Assembly (NCBI GenBank): GCA_008973525.1
Contig: WACJ01000106.1
Span: 806,001-870,000, forward strand
Direction: 5' to 3'
DNA: 64,000 nt
Origin: Stenopsyche tienmushanensis
Lineage: Eukaryota > Arthropoda > Insecta > Trichoptera > Stenopsychidae
Each line of letters starts with the position of its first letter. Position 1 is the first letter of the stretch. The position numbers were made by a program, and so were the translations under genes. Under the pieces are notes generated by a model that was given only the letters and a program-made list of their open reading frames with translations, did no database searches and was not told the origin of the DNA. Shown piece by piece: positions 42,966-54,890 of this stretch.

Positions 42966-43734
42966 TGATTTTAAAAAAAAACACTATTGACATTATGGAC
43001 ATCTTAAGCGCTTAAAAGAAGACCATTGGAAGTTCACCAGCGCAAAGAGGGGTGGGTGTCAGAGAATCATAAATTTTAAAGACTTCCCCTAAGAAGCTAT
43101 TAGTATTTAAGTAATAAAGCGACTCGAATAAATCACAATTCTTGTCGTAAACTTTATTGTTGTGCATTAAAAGTGTGCTTAGGCAAAATTTCAAATTTTA
43201 AACAACGCCAAATATGATTTTAAATCATTTAAGGCCCGCTATATTTGGATTGCCAAAGCTACGCTTTTCGTGTGCTATTTCATATATATTTTTTTTACAT
43301 TTTCTTTTTCGAAAATGTCCTGAAAAGCACTGAAACGACGAGAATGTATGGCAGGTATTTAGAACGCTGAAAGAAATAATTGAAACGTAAAAACCATCCG
43401 TGAAAGTTGTTTCATGAATAGATGAAGTCAAATGCTTCAATCACTATAAACTCTTTCAACTATTTTTATTGCACAGTAAATCTATTTGGGGAGAAAAATA
43501 AGTTGTATTATCATAAGAATAAAATTATCATTTTTCTGCTTAATTTTTGTGTAACTAATTATTCAAAGCTAAACGTGAAAAGTCACCAAAATCAGCTCAC
43601 AAAAATCATCGGACAAAAATATTAACATAGGAAATCTCCATTTATTGCGAGTACTTCATTTTAATAATAAGTTATACTTATTAAGAAAAAATAGGGAGAT
43701 TCTCACATGTTAAAAGTGAATCTTCTTAGATTCT
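42966..43734. other. AT-rich stretch, nothing recognised
   Basis: No shared repeat or coding signal was found. Confidence 0.3.
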
Positions 43735-43800
43735 AGATAGAAGACGAATTTGTGTTTGTGTAATATATAATAAAATAAGCAGGTTACGGATCTAGCGTTT
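43735..43800 (+). repeat. Family V repeat fragment
   Basis: The fragment reads 'gatagaagacgaatttgtgt' and 'ttgtgtaatatataataaaa', matching the left part of the 56690 copy. Confidence 0.4.
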
Positions 43801-44820
43801 GATTTATGCGACGGATATCTAGAGAGAGCTAGAAGACGATTCTCCATCTCTTTCCACCAATGACTTACTGCATATTGATGACGATTTGCGGAAGAAAATG
43901 GGTTGAATCTTTTCCGCGATAAGAACAGGAGCAGAGAACGTGCTTCATATCCCGATGCAAAAATTGTAACAGGGTCAATCTGATAAAGCATCGCTGCGAT
44001 CATACAATAGACCTTAATGAATCTAGGTGCCATCATTTGAAAGATGAATTAACTCTAGTACCCGAATGGGGCCGCATCAGACACAATTTAAAATTCTCGA
44101 CATTATCTTATCAAATATGTATTCACACATAATAAAAACATTCACTATTATCGCGTTATCAATTTAGATACTATCCAATTATAAATAGCAGCGATAAGAT
44201 CTGCCATTCGTTTAGTAAATTTAAAAAGCGTTGATAACTACATATAGCATCTGATTCTCTTAATTCATTATATTGTTGACATGATTTTGCTTAATCGATG
44301 TAAAACAAGCACGCCATTGTAAATAAAGCGTTATGGATAGCTGCACGCCACGTGTGCGTGCATACTCTATCTAGATTACTCGAGTGTGCACTCAGCATGT
44401 AAGTGCATACTCGTTAAAGGACTAAACAAAATTGAATCCATGATGATATTTTGCTGAGGTTTTAAAAACGCACGGATATCAGACCAATAAAAAATAAGAA
44501 CAAACAACAAATTTGATGAAATCACATATTGCTTGTGCGATTTTCAAATAAAAATGCTCGAGATTGTATTCAATATCATCATATAAGAGTTACTATAGCG
44601 ATATTGAAGGATTCTAACATCGAGTTTCCATTTGTTCGAGTTTGCCTTTAGGGGTTTCTTTTTATTTTTTAACCCCTAAAACTATCCATTGGTATTCATT
44701 CCAAGTAGACAGTTATGCATTCCAATGAGCAATAAAAGCATTTATCCTATGGTCAGAATACTGTTCTAATAGATACAAGTGAAAAAAAATGCTGCGTTGC
44801 ATTTTAATTCAATAATACCA
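43801..44820. other. No recognised element; one perfect small hairpin
   Basis: At 44647-44680 tttaggggtt faces aacccctaaa across a T-rich 14-base loop. Such a hairpin alone is not diagnostic. No gene or shared repeat was seen. Confidence 0.3.
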
Positions 44821-44824
44821 TCGA

Positions 44825-44915
44825 TGAACAAATATGTCGAATGACATTCGACATGAGACCCACGCGGTAGAAATCGATGTCGAATGAGATTTGACATAGG
44901 ACCGGAGAGGGTTAA
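44825..44915 (+). repeat. Diverged PBL-type TTAA end with two GTCGAATG hairpins
   Basis: The segment carries the perfect hairpin atgtcgaatgacattcgaca and then 'gatgtcgaatgagatttgac', 'ataggaccggagagggttaa'. The last motif corresponds to the PBL end 'cataggaccgcaaagagtta'. It looks like a related but distinct piggyBac-type terminus. Confidence 0.45.
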
Positions 44916-45310
44916 TTCTTCAATTCCTCTGCATTTGAAGGGGATGGTTGTGATATAATTGGAATTATTAAACTATACTTAACACATTATCAATGGGTAG
45001 GCTATTCATATATTTATTTAATTTATGAATAGAATTTAATAGAAAAAATATATATTTTACAATGTTGTTTGTTATTAATAAATTTGATTTTTTTTTTTCA
45101 CTTAATATGCGAGTAATTTTGGGTTCACCTAATTTTTTATTAACTATCTTATATAGAGTAATAGAAGCTGGACATTGCGGCACGCAAAAAAAGGGCACGC
45201 AACAGTCCTCCGGCATAAAAGTATTCATATTATAATTTTTGAGAATTTAATAGAGTTTTGTGTCTTAATTATATGAATGAACGATTAATATGTAATGCTG
45301 TTTATGAATC
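44916..45310. other. AT-rich stretch, nothing recognised
   Basis: No shared repeat or coding signal was found. Confidence 0.3.
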
Positions 45311-45314
45311 GCTT

Positions 45315-45605
45315 CAATGTATCGATGAAGCCTTAAAGCTGTAAAAAAGAAGACTAACGACCGTGTTCATCATCCGATTGAATTACCCGACTAATTGCAA
45401 AAACGATTATCTGTATTATAGTTTAGTTTGAGAAGGATTACAGCGAATTCTTTTTAAATAAGCTTACGTCCATAAAGTATTATTGATTGGCATGTAAGCC
45501 GTATTATAATGGCACAATGGTTATTTTCCAGAACTTTTAATAAGAATTTGCATCGAATTTTTATTAAAAAATTATTTCCTATGTACCAAGATACACATCT
45601 TCAAA
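45315..45605 (+). repeat. Inverted-pair repeat, plus-strand copy (INV)
   Basis: The copy matches the reverse complement of 6505-6890: 'gatgaagccttaaagctgta', 'catccgattgaattacccga', 'gaaggattacagcgaattct' and 'taaataagcttacgtccata'. It shares the ATG at 45509 (MAQ start) and is cut on the right by a HEL repeat. Confidence 0.6.
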
Positions 45606-45900
45606 TATATAAAAATGTATTGGGTTTTGTTCGTTGGAATTGCGCTGCCATACCGTTTATTGGATTGTAATAAAACTTCTTCCACTTATTGCTAAGGATT
45701 TCGCGAGTAACATAGGCATAGTCTAATATATAAAAATTCATATTTGTTTGTCCGTATTTAATGCGCTGCCACACTGTTCATTCGATTGCGATAAAAGTTT
45801 GTCAATTTATTGTTTGCACTCTTTAGAATAATATAGGTATGGTACAATTAACTTGCAGTAGATATTATATATAAAAATCAATGTTGGTATGTTTATTCAT
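45605..45900 (+). repeat. Helitron-like dimer plus third partial unit (HEL)
   Basis: Unit one ends 'aaggatttcgcgagtaacat', unit two ends 'tagaataatataggtatggt', and a partial third unit begins 'tatatataaaaatcaatgtt' at about 45868. Confidence 0.6.
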
Positions 45901-47179
45901 ATGTATAATAAAACTAAAAAAATAAAATAAATATTATTTATACTTTTCCCTTATATATCATTCAATTTCAATAAATATATTCACTATTGGAAAGAAAATA
46001 AATTTCATTATTTCTATCATTACAAGTTAACTCTTTCAAATATGTACTTTTTCCAAAATGATAATTCTTTATGCCTGTATCAATTTCAGGATTGTTTTAT
46101 TCATGTGAATAAGTCCTTTCAGATGTCAAGTATGGATAAATCTAAAGCACGATATGTTTATGTCGTTATAAGAATCTTTTGTCGAGCATTTTCCGGACAA
46201 AGGAAAAACTTTTTCCGGTGAGCTCACACAAAGGTAGAATTACGCACACGCCTAACAAAACTATATAATTTTTTCCTTCGAATAAAAAAGGTTTTTCCAC
46301 GTTTCCAGATATCTCATTAAAAGAACTACCTTCCGCCGAACAGGCCAGTAATTGCATCGAAAGACCCGAAAATATTTTTCCATAAACTCTCCCGATAACT
46401 CTTTGCGCCCTGGCCTGCGCCTGGAATGGCGGATGTTTTACTGGTACAATTTCGGGGGACAAAATAAATGATCGCCCTTGAGGGAAAATTATTGCCGCTA
46501 ACGATTTCGTGACGGAGCACTCTCAGTATGCATATAAAGCATTCCGAGTGCTTATTCAAATAAACGGGACAGATTCACAGGGAACAATGGCGCAAAAAGA
46601 AGCCCATCGGGGAACTATAGATCCCGCTCTCCCGGCGCTGGGTGCAAATAAAAGGACGTAACGATGCAAATATGAAAGTTTCAAGTAGGCATAACCCGAG
46701 TCAATGGACGCTAATAGAAAAATCTCATTATTATTACCGGCGAAACAATGGAGGCCAACTTGGAGTGAAATTTTCACTTGGACATTTTATAATTCACAAT
46801 ATGTACGTGTGCAAATCGAGTGCGAAAGACTTGTCCGACGAGTGAATGTGCGCATGCCTACCTTACTCGGTGTTAACACGGCTAGAAAGAGACGGCGATA
46901 CACTTAAAGCGTGGAAAAGAAAATCCAGTGGATGAAGGCGAAGACATCCTCTTTGGCCGGAAACAATTAACGATTTCAATGTTGTCCTAAAGACAACACT
47001 GCAAATTATGGAAACAAGACACGTTAACTCATCTTCCGACTAGAAGATTGCATGGAGAAGAAATCAACATCAACAAATTCCCATCGGACTATTCAAAGTG
47101 CGCATAACAAAGCAGGCGCCTATCACGGGCGCAAATGGGCTTGGGGTGCAAAACGCGAAATACCAATCGAGAGAGAAAG
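45901..47179. other. Apparently single-copy DNA, no gene recognised
   Basis: The 46160-46960 part is GC-balanced and full of overlapping short frames on both strands, none family-like. Confidence 0.3.
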
Positions 47180-47315
47180 ACAAATGGCATCCGATTGCGA
47201 GACGTTCATTCGTCATGTCAGCGGTTCGAAAAGCGGACCGGTTGGACACAGACCTCGTGATCACTCCATTTAGGGTTTTATGCGGCATTTTCGGGGATAA
47301 ATTTGTACATATAGA
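47180..47315 (-). repeat. GGT hairpin repeat, minus-strand copy 9
   Basis: The copy reads 'caaatggcatccgattgcga', 'gtcagcggttcgaaaagcgg' and accggttgg, 'gatcactccatttagggttt'. Confidence 0.55.
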
Positions 47316-47414
47316 TGAGTGCGATAAACAGCTTCAGATCAGTAGGTGGTCCGCCATGTTTCTTTGTAACAAAAACTCATCCTTATTGCTGTGAAATATC
47401 GCCAAACACTTCGT

Positions 47415-47533
47415 CTAATCCTTTCCTTCAATATGATGTATTTACTAAAAATCGACTCTAATAATGGGAATATCGATATGAAATATAATAGAATCAGAAT
47501 TTCATATGGTGTAGCAAATACATATCATCGTAG
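47415..47533 (+). repeat. TTAA miniature element, nearly complete but decayed (TTM)
   Basis: The left end reads 'cctttccttcaatatgatgt' and atttacta, the centre 'gggaatatcgatatgaaata', and the right end 'tggtgtagcaaatacatatc' and atcgtag. The TTAA flanks have been lost. Confidence 0.5.
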
Positions 47534-49219
47534 CGCGCAAGTGTTTTTTAAAACAACAACCGCCATCCTATACGGTTAAGTTAATAAAAAAACAGGAATA
47601 CAAAAAGGCAATTAAAAAATGACATTTTTGGTAACATTCTAATAGTAGGGTTAAATTAAAATAGCTATAACTCCGTAAATTGTGGGTATTTTGGAATTTC
47701 TTTTGGAGAATGTATTTTTAAAGGTCGAAACATTGGAAAAATGCAAAAAAATTGAAACCATTCAGAAATCTAAACCAGAATAAAGGGCGTGATCGTAATT
47801 CAGCGATAGCAAATGCAAAATATCTTGATACGAACTCTTTATGAAATTAAAAAAATGCCTAAAAAAACCCGCATAACTTCGAAATCGCACAAAAAAAATT
47901 TGAACGTATATTAATACAATCGTTTTTCAGTACTTTTAAAAAAATTATACAGTTTAAAAGTATTGTAGTAAGCATTTATTTACTTTCTGTCACATTTTTG
48001 TGGCAAAAGTTTAATCGAAATTTCGCTTAAAAGTACTTAGTAGTTTTGAAGTTTTTACATTACCGAATATTATTTCCACACGCGGTGCGCAATTCGCCCG
48101 CTTAAAGTGTGTTAAGTAGGATCTCTCTTTGCTTTCAAGGCTTTGTTTTATCCCCTCAACATTTATTTGACCAAAATTTTTGGTAACTACGTTTAAAATA
48201 TGGATCAGTTGTTGACTTTGTATTTATATATATTTGGTGAATTTTGCTCCCCATAAAATCTTCAAAATGTCTCCAGGACCACATTATGAAAGTGTTTAAT
48301 CTCATCGCATGTTTTCAGATTTCTTATTTTATTCACTATATATAATAGATAAGAAGAGAACTCTAACGAATAACATCTCTGTGGTTCTTATTATTGCCCA
48401 TTCTTATCATTCTTTAGACATAAATCCATCTGTTTTCAGCTCTCTTTGTTGAACGACTTCCGTCATCCCTATCCAAATACGACCCTATATTATCCCTCTG
48501 CTATAATAAAATTATTATTTCAAGCTCTTGCCTGCTAGGATAAACGTATCCTTACTGTTTTATGTTGATCGTTAAATTTGTTTAATGCAGGAAAACTATT
48601 CTTGATTAATTACGACCCGGAGTAGTTCCTATACACTTTGTGATCCACTTACGAAGGGTACACATTACCCAATTTTTTTTTTAATAATAAATAAATAAAA
48701 TCTCTCCTGATTGTATAAATCATACAATCGACTATCTTATATACGAATAAAAGATAAAGTGCAAAGATAAAGTGTTTCTCATGAGACATAATTTATGAAA
48801 CTCCCTTATAACTGTGACCTGTTCGCATTATATGTTATTGCGTTGTTTACCAAAGTAACTTTTATTGACGTGGCACAAATAAGTGTCGCAATACAGTGAT
48901 ATTTTCATTTTTGAAAAAAAATAAAGCCCATTGAAAAATGGTGTTTTGACGTGTTCGCTTTTCGCAGAACTTTTCAATGTAAAAATAGTGGTATTTTGAT
49001 CAGCCAAAGCATAGGCTTATGAAGCTTCTCATCACAAAAATGGGTCATCGTCGTACTTGAGGAGGAGGAGTTTTGGAGGAGAGTGGCTGTTCAAAGCTAT
49101 AGTACGTTCAACGTATACCTTGAAATTTAAGAGAGTTTAATTTTATTCTAAAAAATAATATGCAACAATATAAAATACAAATATTTTTACTTTTTATGTC
49201 TGCAAATTTCCTTAAGCAG
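47534..49219. other. AT-rich stretch with a short FB remnant
   Basis: An FB-type 'cccgcataacttcgaaatcg' plus cacaaaaaaaa remnant lies at 47868-47897. The rest has no shared repeat, no recognisable gene, and many T-rich runs. Confidence 0.3.
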
Positions 49220-49300
49220 CGACCAGTAAGAAAAGCACATCTTCCCGCGGCCAAGACTTTAGGTCGACTCTTTTTGTTCTTCTTGCGTCCGCATACCAAC
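49220..49300 (+). repeat. Family D repeat, copy 5
   Basis: The copy reads 'gaccagtaagaaaagcacat', 'cttcccgcggccaagacttt' and aggtcgactc, then 'ttcttgcgtccgcatacc'. Confidence 0.5.
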
Positions 49301-49777
49301 TTGCAGCCCAATAACACCCCAGTTCTATGATTCTAATGATGAAAATACGGATCTCGATCAGACAGACGTTCATTCGAAATAAATCTTCGATGTTATTAGC
49401 ATAATGGCAGTGTAGGATGATCACATATGTGGCTATCGTTCAGACCGTTGAAGAGAAAAAATGAAGGATAATGAAAGAACACACGAAAAAACGTTGAACG
49501 TAAACAAATGCTCCAGAGCATCATAAAAAGAAAATATATATGATCTCCCGAAGGCAATGTTTATCCTCGGCCATAGAATGGAACGTGATCTTGGCACTGT
49601 ATTATGTATCATTATGATCATATTGCATGAATGAATGACATGAGAGAAATTCGCCAACCAAAATTGGGTCATCATACGAGGATGAAATTGAAGAACCGCG
49701 ACAATTGTATGATTTTTTTTTTTCGCAATCATGTGGAAGAATTTATAATTCAAAATGTCTTGCAAGATAAAGCCCTT
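49301..49777. other. No recognised element
   Basis: Opposing frames of 110 codons (minus, 49433-49765) and 128 codons (plus, 49631-50017) overlap here; neither resembles a family, and the plus-strand one runs through a Q repeat. Confidence 0.3.
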
Positions 49778-49925
49778 AAACTTTTGAGGAGTACAGTCGC
49801 GTATTTGCGATCGAATTCCAGTAATTCAGAAAGAGCATCCTTGCACGTTAAATTTGGAGATTATGAAAGAGAAACACAGACGGAGAGTGTCTTGCGTACA
49901 TCGTACGATTGTTGTACTAGCAATT
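49778..49925 (+). repeat. Family Q repeat, long copy
   Basis: The copy reads 'ttttgaggagtacagtcgcg', 'tatttgcgatcgaattccag', 'attcagaaagagcatccttg' and 'ggagagtgtcttgcgtacat'. Confidence 0.45.
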
Positions 49926-50859
49926 TAGAAGAAATGTATTTCATCGTTGAACAAGGTTTTACTATGCACTCAGAGTCTGTCCCAAGAACTAGATTATCTG
50001 ATTTTTCGACCCATTAAATGAATTTCTCTACTCTGCAACATAACAAGACTTGATTTAGATGTAATTGGATTTAGATGTAATGATGTATTTATTTATGCAA
50101 ATCGACCAATATAATGCCGTTCTAAAACCAGTTTGTCTAATCAATATGCCACACTGCGTAGCGTGGAATAGGCCGCTTAAAAATAGGCTTTCAAACTTAT
50201 ATTTACTCCAACGAGCAACAATGCTAAATATACAATTTGGACAATTAAATAGGTAAATGGGCTGCAATTTAATGGCAATATCGTGAGAAGCGCTTTCCAG
50301 GACAAGGGCATGCACATAAATATACAAACTTGGCACGTGAGCTTCATACAAGTACTCTCGTGTCCTCGGAAAGACCTCTAAGATCAAGCAATTTTTTTGG
50401 ACAATTTCTTCCAGTTCCAGACGAAGAAGATGAAGCCAATGCAGTGTGAACCTGAACGAAAGCAATCTTCGGAATGATGGATTTATTTGTTGCTGGCGAA
50501 CACGTGTCGACTACCTCTGCTGGTTCACCTTGTTTACTCTTCTGCTGCCGTGGGAAAAGGGCGTCCGGAGTAAACTAACATAATATTATACAAACCGACA
50601 TTTCAACATGGCTCCGTTATTTAGAAACTGGATAAATTTGGAGCCTACATCGACAAGATAGAATAACAAGACGCTCACTAGAAAGCATCCGATTGAAAGC
50701 AATGTCACATTTCAAGCTTGGACTACATCCAGGCAATATGTATATGTTGTCTTATAAATAAAACGAAAATAAAATCAGCCGGTCAACAGTTAAGTCAAGG
50801 GTAGTAACCCTTATTAAGTTATGTCAAGGGAGACAAATAACCCATAATTAAAAAAGAGG
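49926..50859. other. No recognised element
   Basis: A 136-codon minus-strand frame at 50055-50465 shows no family resemblance. No repeats shared elsewhere were seen. Confidence 0.3.
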
Positions 50860-50962
50860 AGTTAAATCGCGTATTTGCGATCGAATTCCATTGATCAGAA
50901 AGAGCATTCTTACACGTTAAACTCTGAGAAAGACAGAGACGGAAATAGTATAGATTGTTAAC
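50860..50962 (+). repeat. Family Q repeat joined to mariner remnant
   Basis: The copy reads 'gaggagttaaatcgcgtatt', 'tgcgatcgaattccattgat' and 'tgagaaagacagagacggaa', then 'agattgttaacccaaattta', which is repeated at 51913-51945. Confidence 0.45.
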
Positions 50963-51085
50963 CCAAATTTATCAACTGATGTGGAGTCATATCTTTACCT
51001 CAGAAAAGTCGCCCGAAAAAATAGACAAAGAATATGGATACCACAGGACTTTCGCCAACAGTTCTGGAACAGAGAATAATCAGTT

Positions 51086-51199
51086 CTTCGTCGCTTTGGT
51101 CTTAGACATGAAACAGATCCATTTCTGAAAAGGATTGTTACTGACGATGAAAAGTGAGTCTAATACAACAACCCCATGATAAAAAAGCAATGGCTTCCT
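51086..51199 (+). pseudogene. mariner-type transposase fragment
   Basis: The plus-strand frame reads LRRFGLRHETDPFLKRIVTD, DEK, stop, V, stop, then YNNPMIKKQWLP. This matches the region around the first catalytic aspartate of Tc1/mariner transposases, where the usual form is TGDEKW followed by a hydrophobic residue and then YNN or similar. The aspartate is kept, the following Trp codon is now TGA, and a Leu-type codon is TAA. Upstream, QFWNREKSV-like text at 51055-51085 is not clearly alignable. The fragment is short and dead, with neither terminus assigned with certainty. Transposases of this group cut and paste DNA at TA sites. Confidence 0.7.
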
Positions 51200-51857
51200 T
51201 AAAATTAATCAATCTTATTTCTGACCATCGTTGACTTTAAAATATTTATTTTTTTGCCTAGATGTTTTGGGAGTAATTCATTATGAATTATTGATACTTG
51301 TCCAATCAGCAACAGCATAGATAGCAGTATGACAATGCAAGACTATGGGCAACAAGGAACAAGCAGAAAAAAATACGGGTGCAAGATTTAGAAGTTTTTT
51401 CAGCTTAGTGTTTTACAAGAGAGCAATTAAAAGAAAAAATAATAAAAATGACATCAGATAACTCAAGAATTACCACAAAATAAGTGCAACATTTTCTAGC
51501 TTAGTTTATCAATTGAAGAATAAGAAATGACAACAGGATGTCTGCTGTTTAACAATATCATAATGCCATGACCACGATGTTTTACATTTTCTAACCACAA
51601 GATTAACCATAGTCTATGACATAATGCAGGAACGTTTAACCAATTGTTCACCATCCAATCTTACTATAAACTTTATCAGTAGACGCGGGACGTTTTTGCC
51701 GTAACGAAGGAACGTAACCGAAATCAAAACCGAAAAAATAACGGTTCGAAGCCTTCTATTCAGCATACTTAAAATGTAAAATGAACAAATACATGCAATA
51801 AAAAGCCTGTGCAAATCAAAACAAAAACGATCTTTACAACTGGATGATGCCACTTTG
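51200..51857. other. AT-rich stretch, nothing recognised
   Basis: No further transposase motif (second catalytic D and third D/E) could be found downstream of the mariner fragment. Confidence 0.3.
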
Positions 51858-51945
51858 ACCTTTTGAGGAGTTCACTCGCGTATTTGCGATCAAATTTCAT
51901 TGATTCAGAAAGAACATTATAGATTGTTAACCCAAATTTATTGAC
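51858..51945 (+). repeat. Family Q repeat, internally deleted copy
   Basis: The copy reads 'cttttgaggagttcactcgc', 'gtatttgcgatcaaatttca', 'ttgattcagaaagaacatta' and 'tagattgttaacccaaattt', so the parts on either side of the deletion match the 50860 copy. Confidence 0.45.
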
Positions 51946-53277
51946 TAATGATGAAATGTGTTTAGGCAAAGAAAATAAAAATATATAATTATGTATTAAT
52001 AGAGCAAAATGTCAATGAATGAGTTGTAAATGTGTTTTTATCCATTAGGTCATAATCGTTATGATGCTGTTCAAGAGTTCAAAAGATTGCCTTCTGCAAA
52101 ATTTCGCTACTAACTCGGAAGATTACATTACACCATGCCTTCAAGACCGAAAAGGACCTTATAGCTTTATAATAGATACTAATAAAGTTTGCCTAACTTT
52201 TATCGTCCTCTGCGACACGAAAGACCTTTCAGCTGAATATCTTGCCTAACGAAAAGCAAAGACGATCTTCGCCCGGTTTTATACTTTATTCATGAATTGT
52301 TAATGGGATGAAAATGTCTTTCGGCAAAACAATGTCTGCTCTAAGCTCGCAAAGTTTTCATTGTCATTTCCACACATGACCGTGGACGTTTCTAACTTCG
52401 GAAGCAACTTTCTTCCAAGCTCCCCATATTCGGCTCACGTAATCATACCCAACGACAGATACTGCAGTGAAAGTTTTACAACAGGATAATATAAATTACA
52501 AGTCCCGCCCAAGCGTCGATTCCATATGATACATTAAAAAGTCGCATTATAAAAAGTCTGAAATTTAAAATCGAGGACTTTTACAGCCTATCTGGAATGT
52601 ATTTTCAATCAAACGCGCTTATGCCCGAGTATGATTTCTATTTTTTACTGCGAATTTATTATTTGTATCGTCACAGATGCAAAGCCCCGGTTCTTCCGAG
52701 GAAATTACGAAGCGTTCTTATCGGGCGTCCATTGTTCGACGGCACCATTGTCGATAGCCGATGTTAATCTTCGCTTCGCATTAGCGGTTTGATCGATACT
52801 TTCTTCTCCGTGATTGCCCTGAATTTTATCGTGTTTTCGCCATTTTCTAATTTCCTATGAAATGTAATTTTCCACGGAACTACGGCGAATTCGCCATCAT
52901 ATCTCGTGGGTGCGCCGCGTTGATTACAAATTGCAAAAATCGCCCGAGTAATAAATAATATTCAATCGAGGTCTCGCATAATCCGCCGGGTCGATTTTTG
53001 GCATCGTCCTGTGATTTTTGAGCTTCCCCCAAAGCAGGAACCAAGAATGTAAGCATAATGATGAATAAGCCAATCTGATATGTAAGAGGAAATTTAGCCG
53101 ATTTTTTGCGGTAATATTAGATCGCTTCGCTTGTGGGATGATCCAGGTTTATCTTACAAGAGGATCTATTTCTCTATTTTATTTTAGTACCTGATTTATT
53201 TAAATTCAATGTACTAAAACCGCCCATTTAATATTGGGTGTGTGGATAATCTCCTGCCGTTTCGCCATCAAACAGCG
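51946..53277. other. Apparently single-copy DNA, GC-balanced at 52.6-53.05 kb
   Basis: The 52640-53050 part has many CpG words and no shared repeat, and reads like unique host non-coding DNA. No gene was recognised. Confidence 0.3.
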
Positions 53278-53520
53278 GTATATATGTTTTTCAAATTGTT
53301 GGATTAACGTTTCCCTACCGGTGATGTATTTACTACACCTCGACTCTAATAATGGAAATATCGATATGAAATATAATAGATTCGGGATTCAGAATTTTTG
53401 TATTCAACCGTAATATCTATATGAATCACATCAAAGTATTATATTATATAAATATTCATCTGCAGCAACGGAAATAAATAATTTGTCAGGAGATCGGGAA
53501 TTTTGCGAGTTTTAGTCTGT
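53278..53520 (+). repeat. Composite hAT/TTAA repeat (COMP), 5'-truncated copy
   Basis: The copy begins at 'gtatatatgtttttcaaatt', has 'acgtttccctaccggtgatg' and the full middle and right parts to 'cgggaattttgcgagtttta'. Confidence 0.65.
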
Positions 53521-54534
53521 GCTCGAATATTCTTCAATATATCTTTAGCTCGTCATTATTAAACACTGTTCTTTTTCAATGAGATCTGCACAAGATTTTA
53601 AAAAATATTTGATTTATGGGAAAATTGGGAGAAGCTGACGTACGAAAATAGGCTAATGATTTTTCTATTTCAGGGCACGGCTTATAGGATCACTAAGGTC
53701 AGATTAACAGCCCAGCCTCGTTTTAATATGGGCCGACATTTAAATCGATGCTTTCGGATTAAATTTTAATAAAGGGGAAACCCCAAACGCGACTTCGTCT
53801 TATTGTGCATACCCAGTTTTAATTATTTGAATCGCTGACGTGTCCGCTAGTGTTGCTGAACAGTCTTCTTCGTATCGGGGCTTCTTCCTGGGGATTGAAA
53901 TAAGTACCCAACTTTTTAATGGAGTCGAGCAAAAAATTGTAGAAACTTTTAAAGTTTACGACCTGGGGCGGATTTGTGTATTTGAATCTCAACGAGGACG
54001 AGAAAAGTGTCTTCCGTAACTGAAAATTAACGGTCGGATTCATATCGGATATAAGTCACGTCCTCGTTCTCTTCGTTTCCGGTTTTCTCGAGGAAATCAC
54101 GCATCGGGATCCAAATTACATCCACGAAATTCGTAAATTTGAATGTAAATTGGCGGTATTACATGAGATGAATTGAGATAATATTCCGTGTAAATAAATA
54201 TTATTAATGGGGAAAAATTCTAAGATCATATGGAACATAAGAGCATGTCAAATGAATACAAATTCAAGGGTGAAAACAAAAGTTCTCTGAACAATGTCAG
54301 TAGCACTGCGCCTTAGGCCAAACAATAAGAAACAACTCTGCCAACAAAAAAATAAGACCTTGGCTATAAGAATAGTACATGCTCATAGCACAAAGAAGAA
54401 AATTTAAGCTCACCAAGCAAATGCTTTGATATTTTTTACTATCAGTACTTCCTTCCTTTAATAAATGAGCGCGATTCGACCAAATGTAATGTCTAGATGT
54501 TTACTCGAGTTGTATGCTGATATCTAGGCGTCAA
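53521..54534. other. No recognised element
   Basis: The frame at 53819-54043 (minus) has no family resemblance. No shared repeat was seen. Confidence 0.3.
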
Positions 54535-54745
54535 ACCGGACAGTTTTAGGTGCTCATGTTATATTAACCTTTCCCTACCGATGATGTATTTACTACACCT
54601 CGACTCTAATAATGGGAATATCCACATGAAATGTAATAGATACGGGTTTCATATTTTTTGTATTCATCCGTAGCATAATTACGAATTACATCAAAGTATT
54701 ATAGTATATAAGTATTCATCAGCAGCGACGAAAATAAATAATTTG
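54535..54745 (+). repeat. Composite hAT/TTAA repeat (COMP), next to hAT coding sequence
   Basis: The copy begins 'cggacagttttaggtgctca' and tg, like the left edge of the 60145 copy, then jumps directly to 'ttatattaacctttccctac'. It ends at 'gcagcgacgaaaataaataa' plus tttg, after which transposase coding sequence follows instead of the usual right end. Confidence 0.65.
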
Positions 54746-54750
54746 ACCAA

Positions 54751-54890
54751 CGAGTGTGGAAGGCTGAGCGTGCATTTTCAGCAGCAGTTTGCCTGGCTAC
54801 CAAAATCAGATCCAGACTAAATGACGAAACACTCAATGTTTAATGTTACTTCGGGCATATTTTCAAAATAATCTATTGTATTTGCTCGTT
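54751..54890 (+). pseudogene. hAT transposase, C-terminal dimerisation domain remnant
   Basis: The plus-strand text reads VWKAERAFSAAVCLATKIRS and RLNDETLN, then a one-base frame change, then LMLLRAYFQNN. This is the hATC (dimerisation) region found at the end of hAT-superfamily transposases, where ERxFSxAG, KIRSRL and LxFLRxYF words follow in this order. The remainder of the transposase, including the RNase H-like catalytic core, is absent upstream; the composite repeat takes its place. The domain normally holds transposase dimers together. A frameshift and the missing N-terminal part make it non-functional. Confidence 0.8.

Noticed and set aside
44647..44680. Perfect 10-base stem with T-rich loop, like a terminator
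   Set aside because: Rho-independent terminators do not apply to eukaryotic DNA, and no adjacent RNA gene is visible.
46160..46910. Cluster of overlapping frames on both strands
   Set aside because: Frames on both strands are equally long, as expected from GC-balanced non-coding DNA, and none has a recognised domain.
49631..50017. 128-codon plus-strand open frame
   Set aside because: It runs through a family Q repeat, whose other copies are not open in this frame, and has no recognised domain.
50055..50465. 136-codon minus-strand open frame
   Set aside because: No motif, no splice signals, and low-information hydrophobic composition; judged to be chance.
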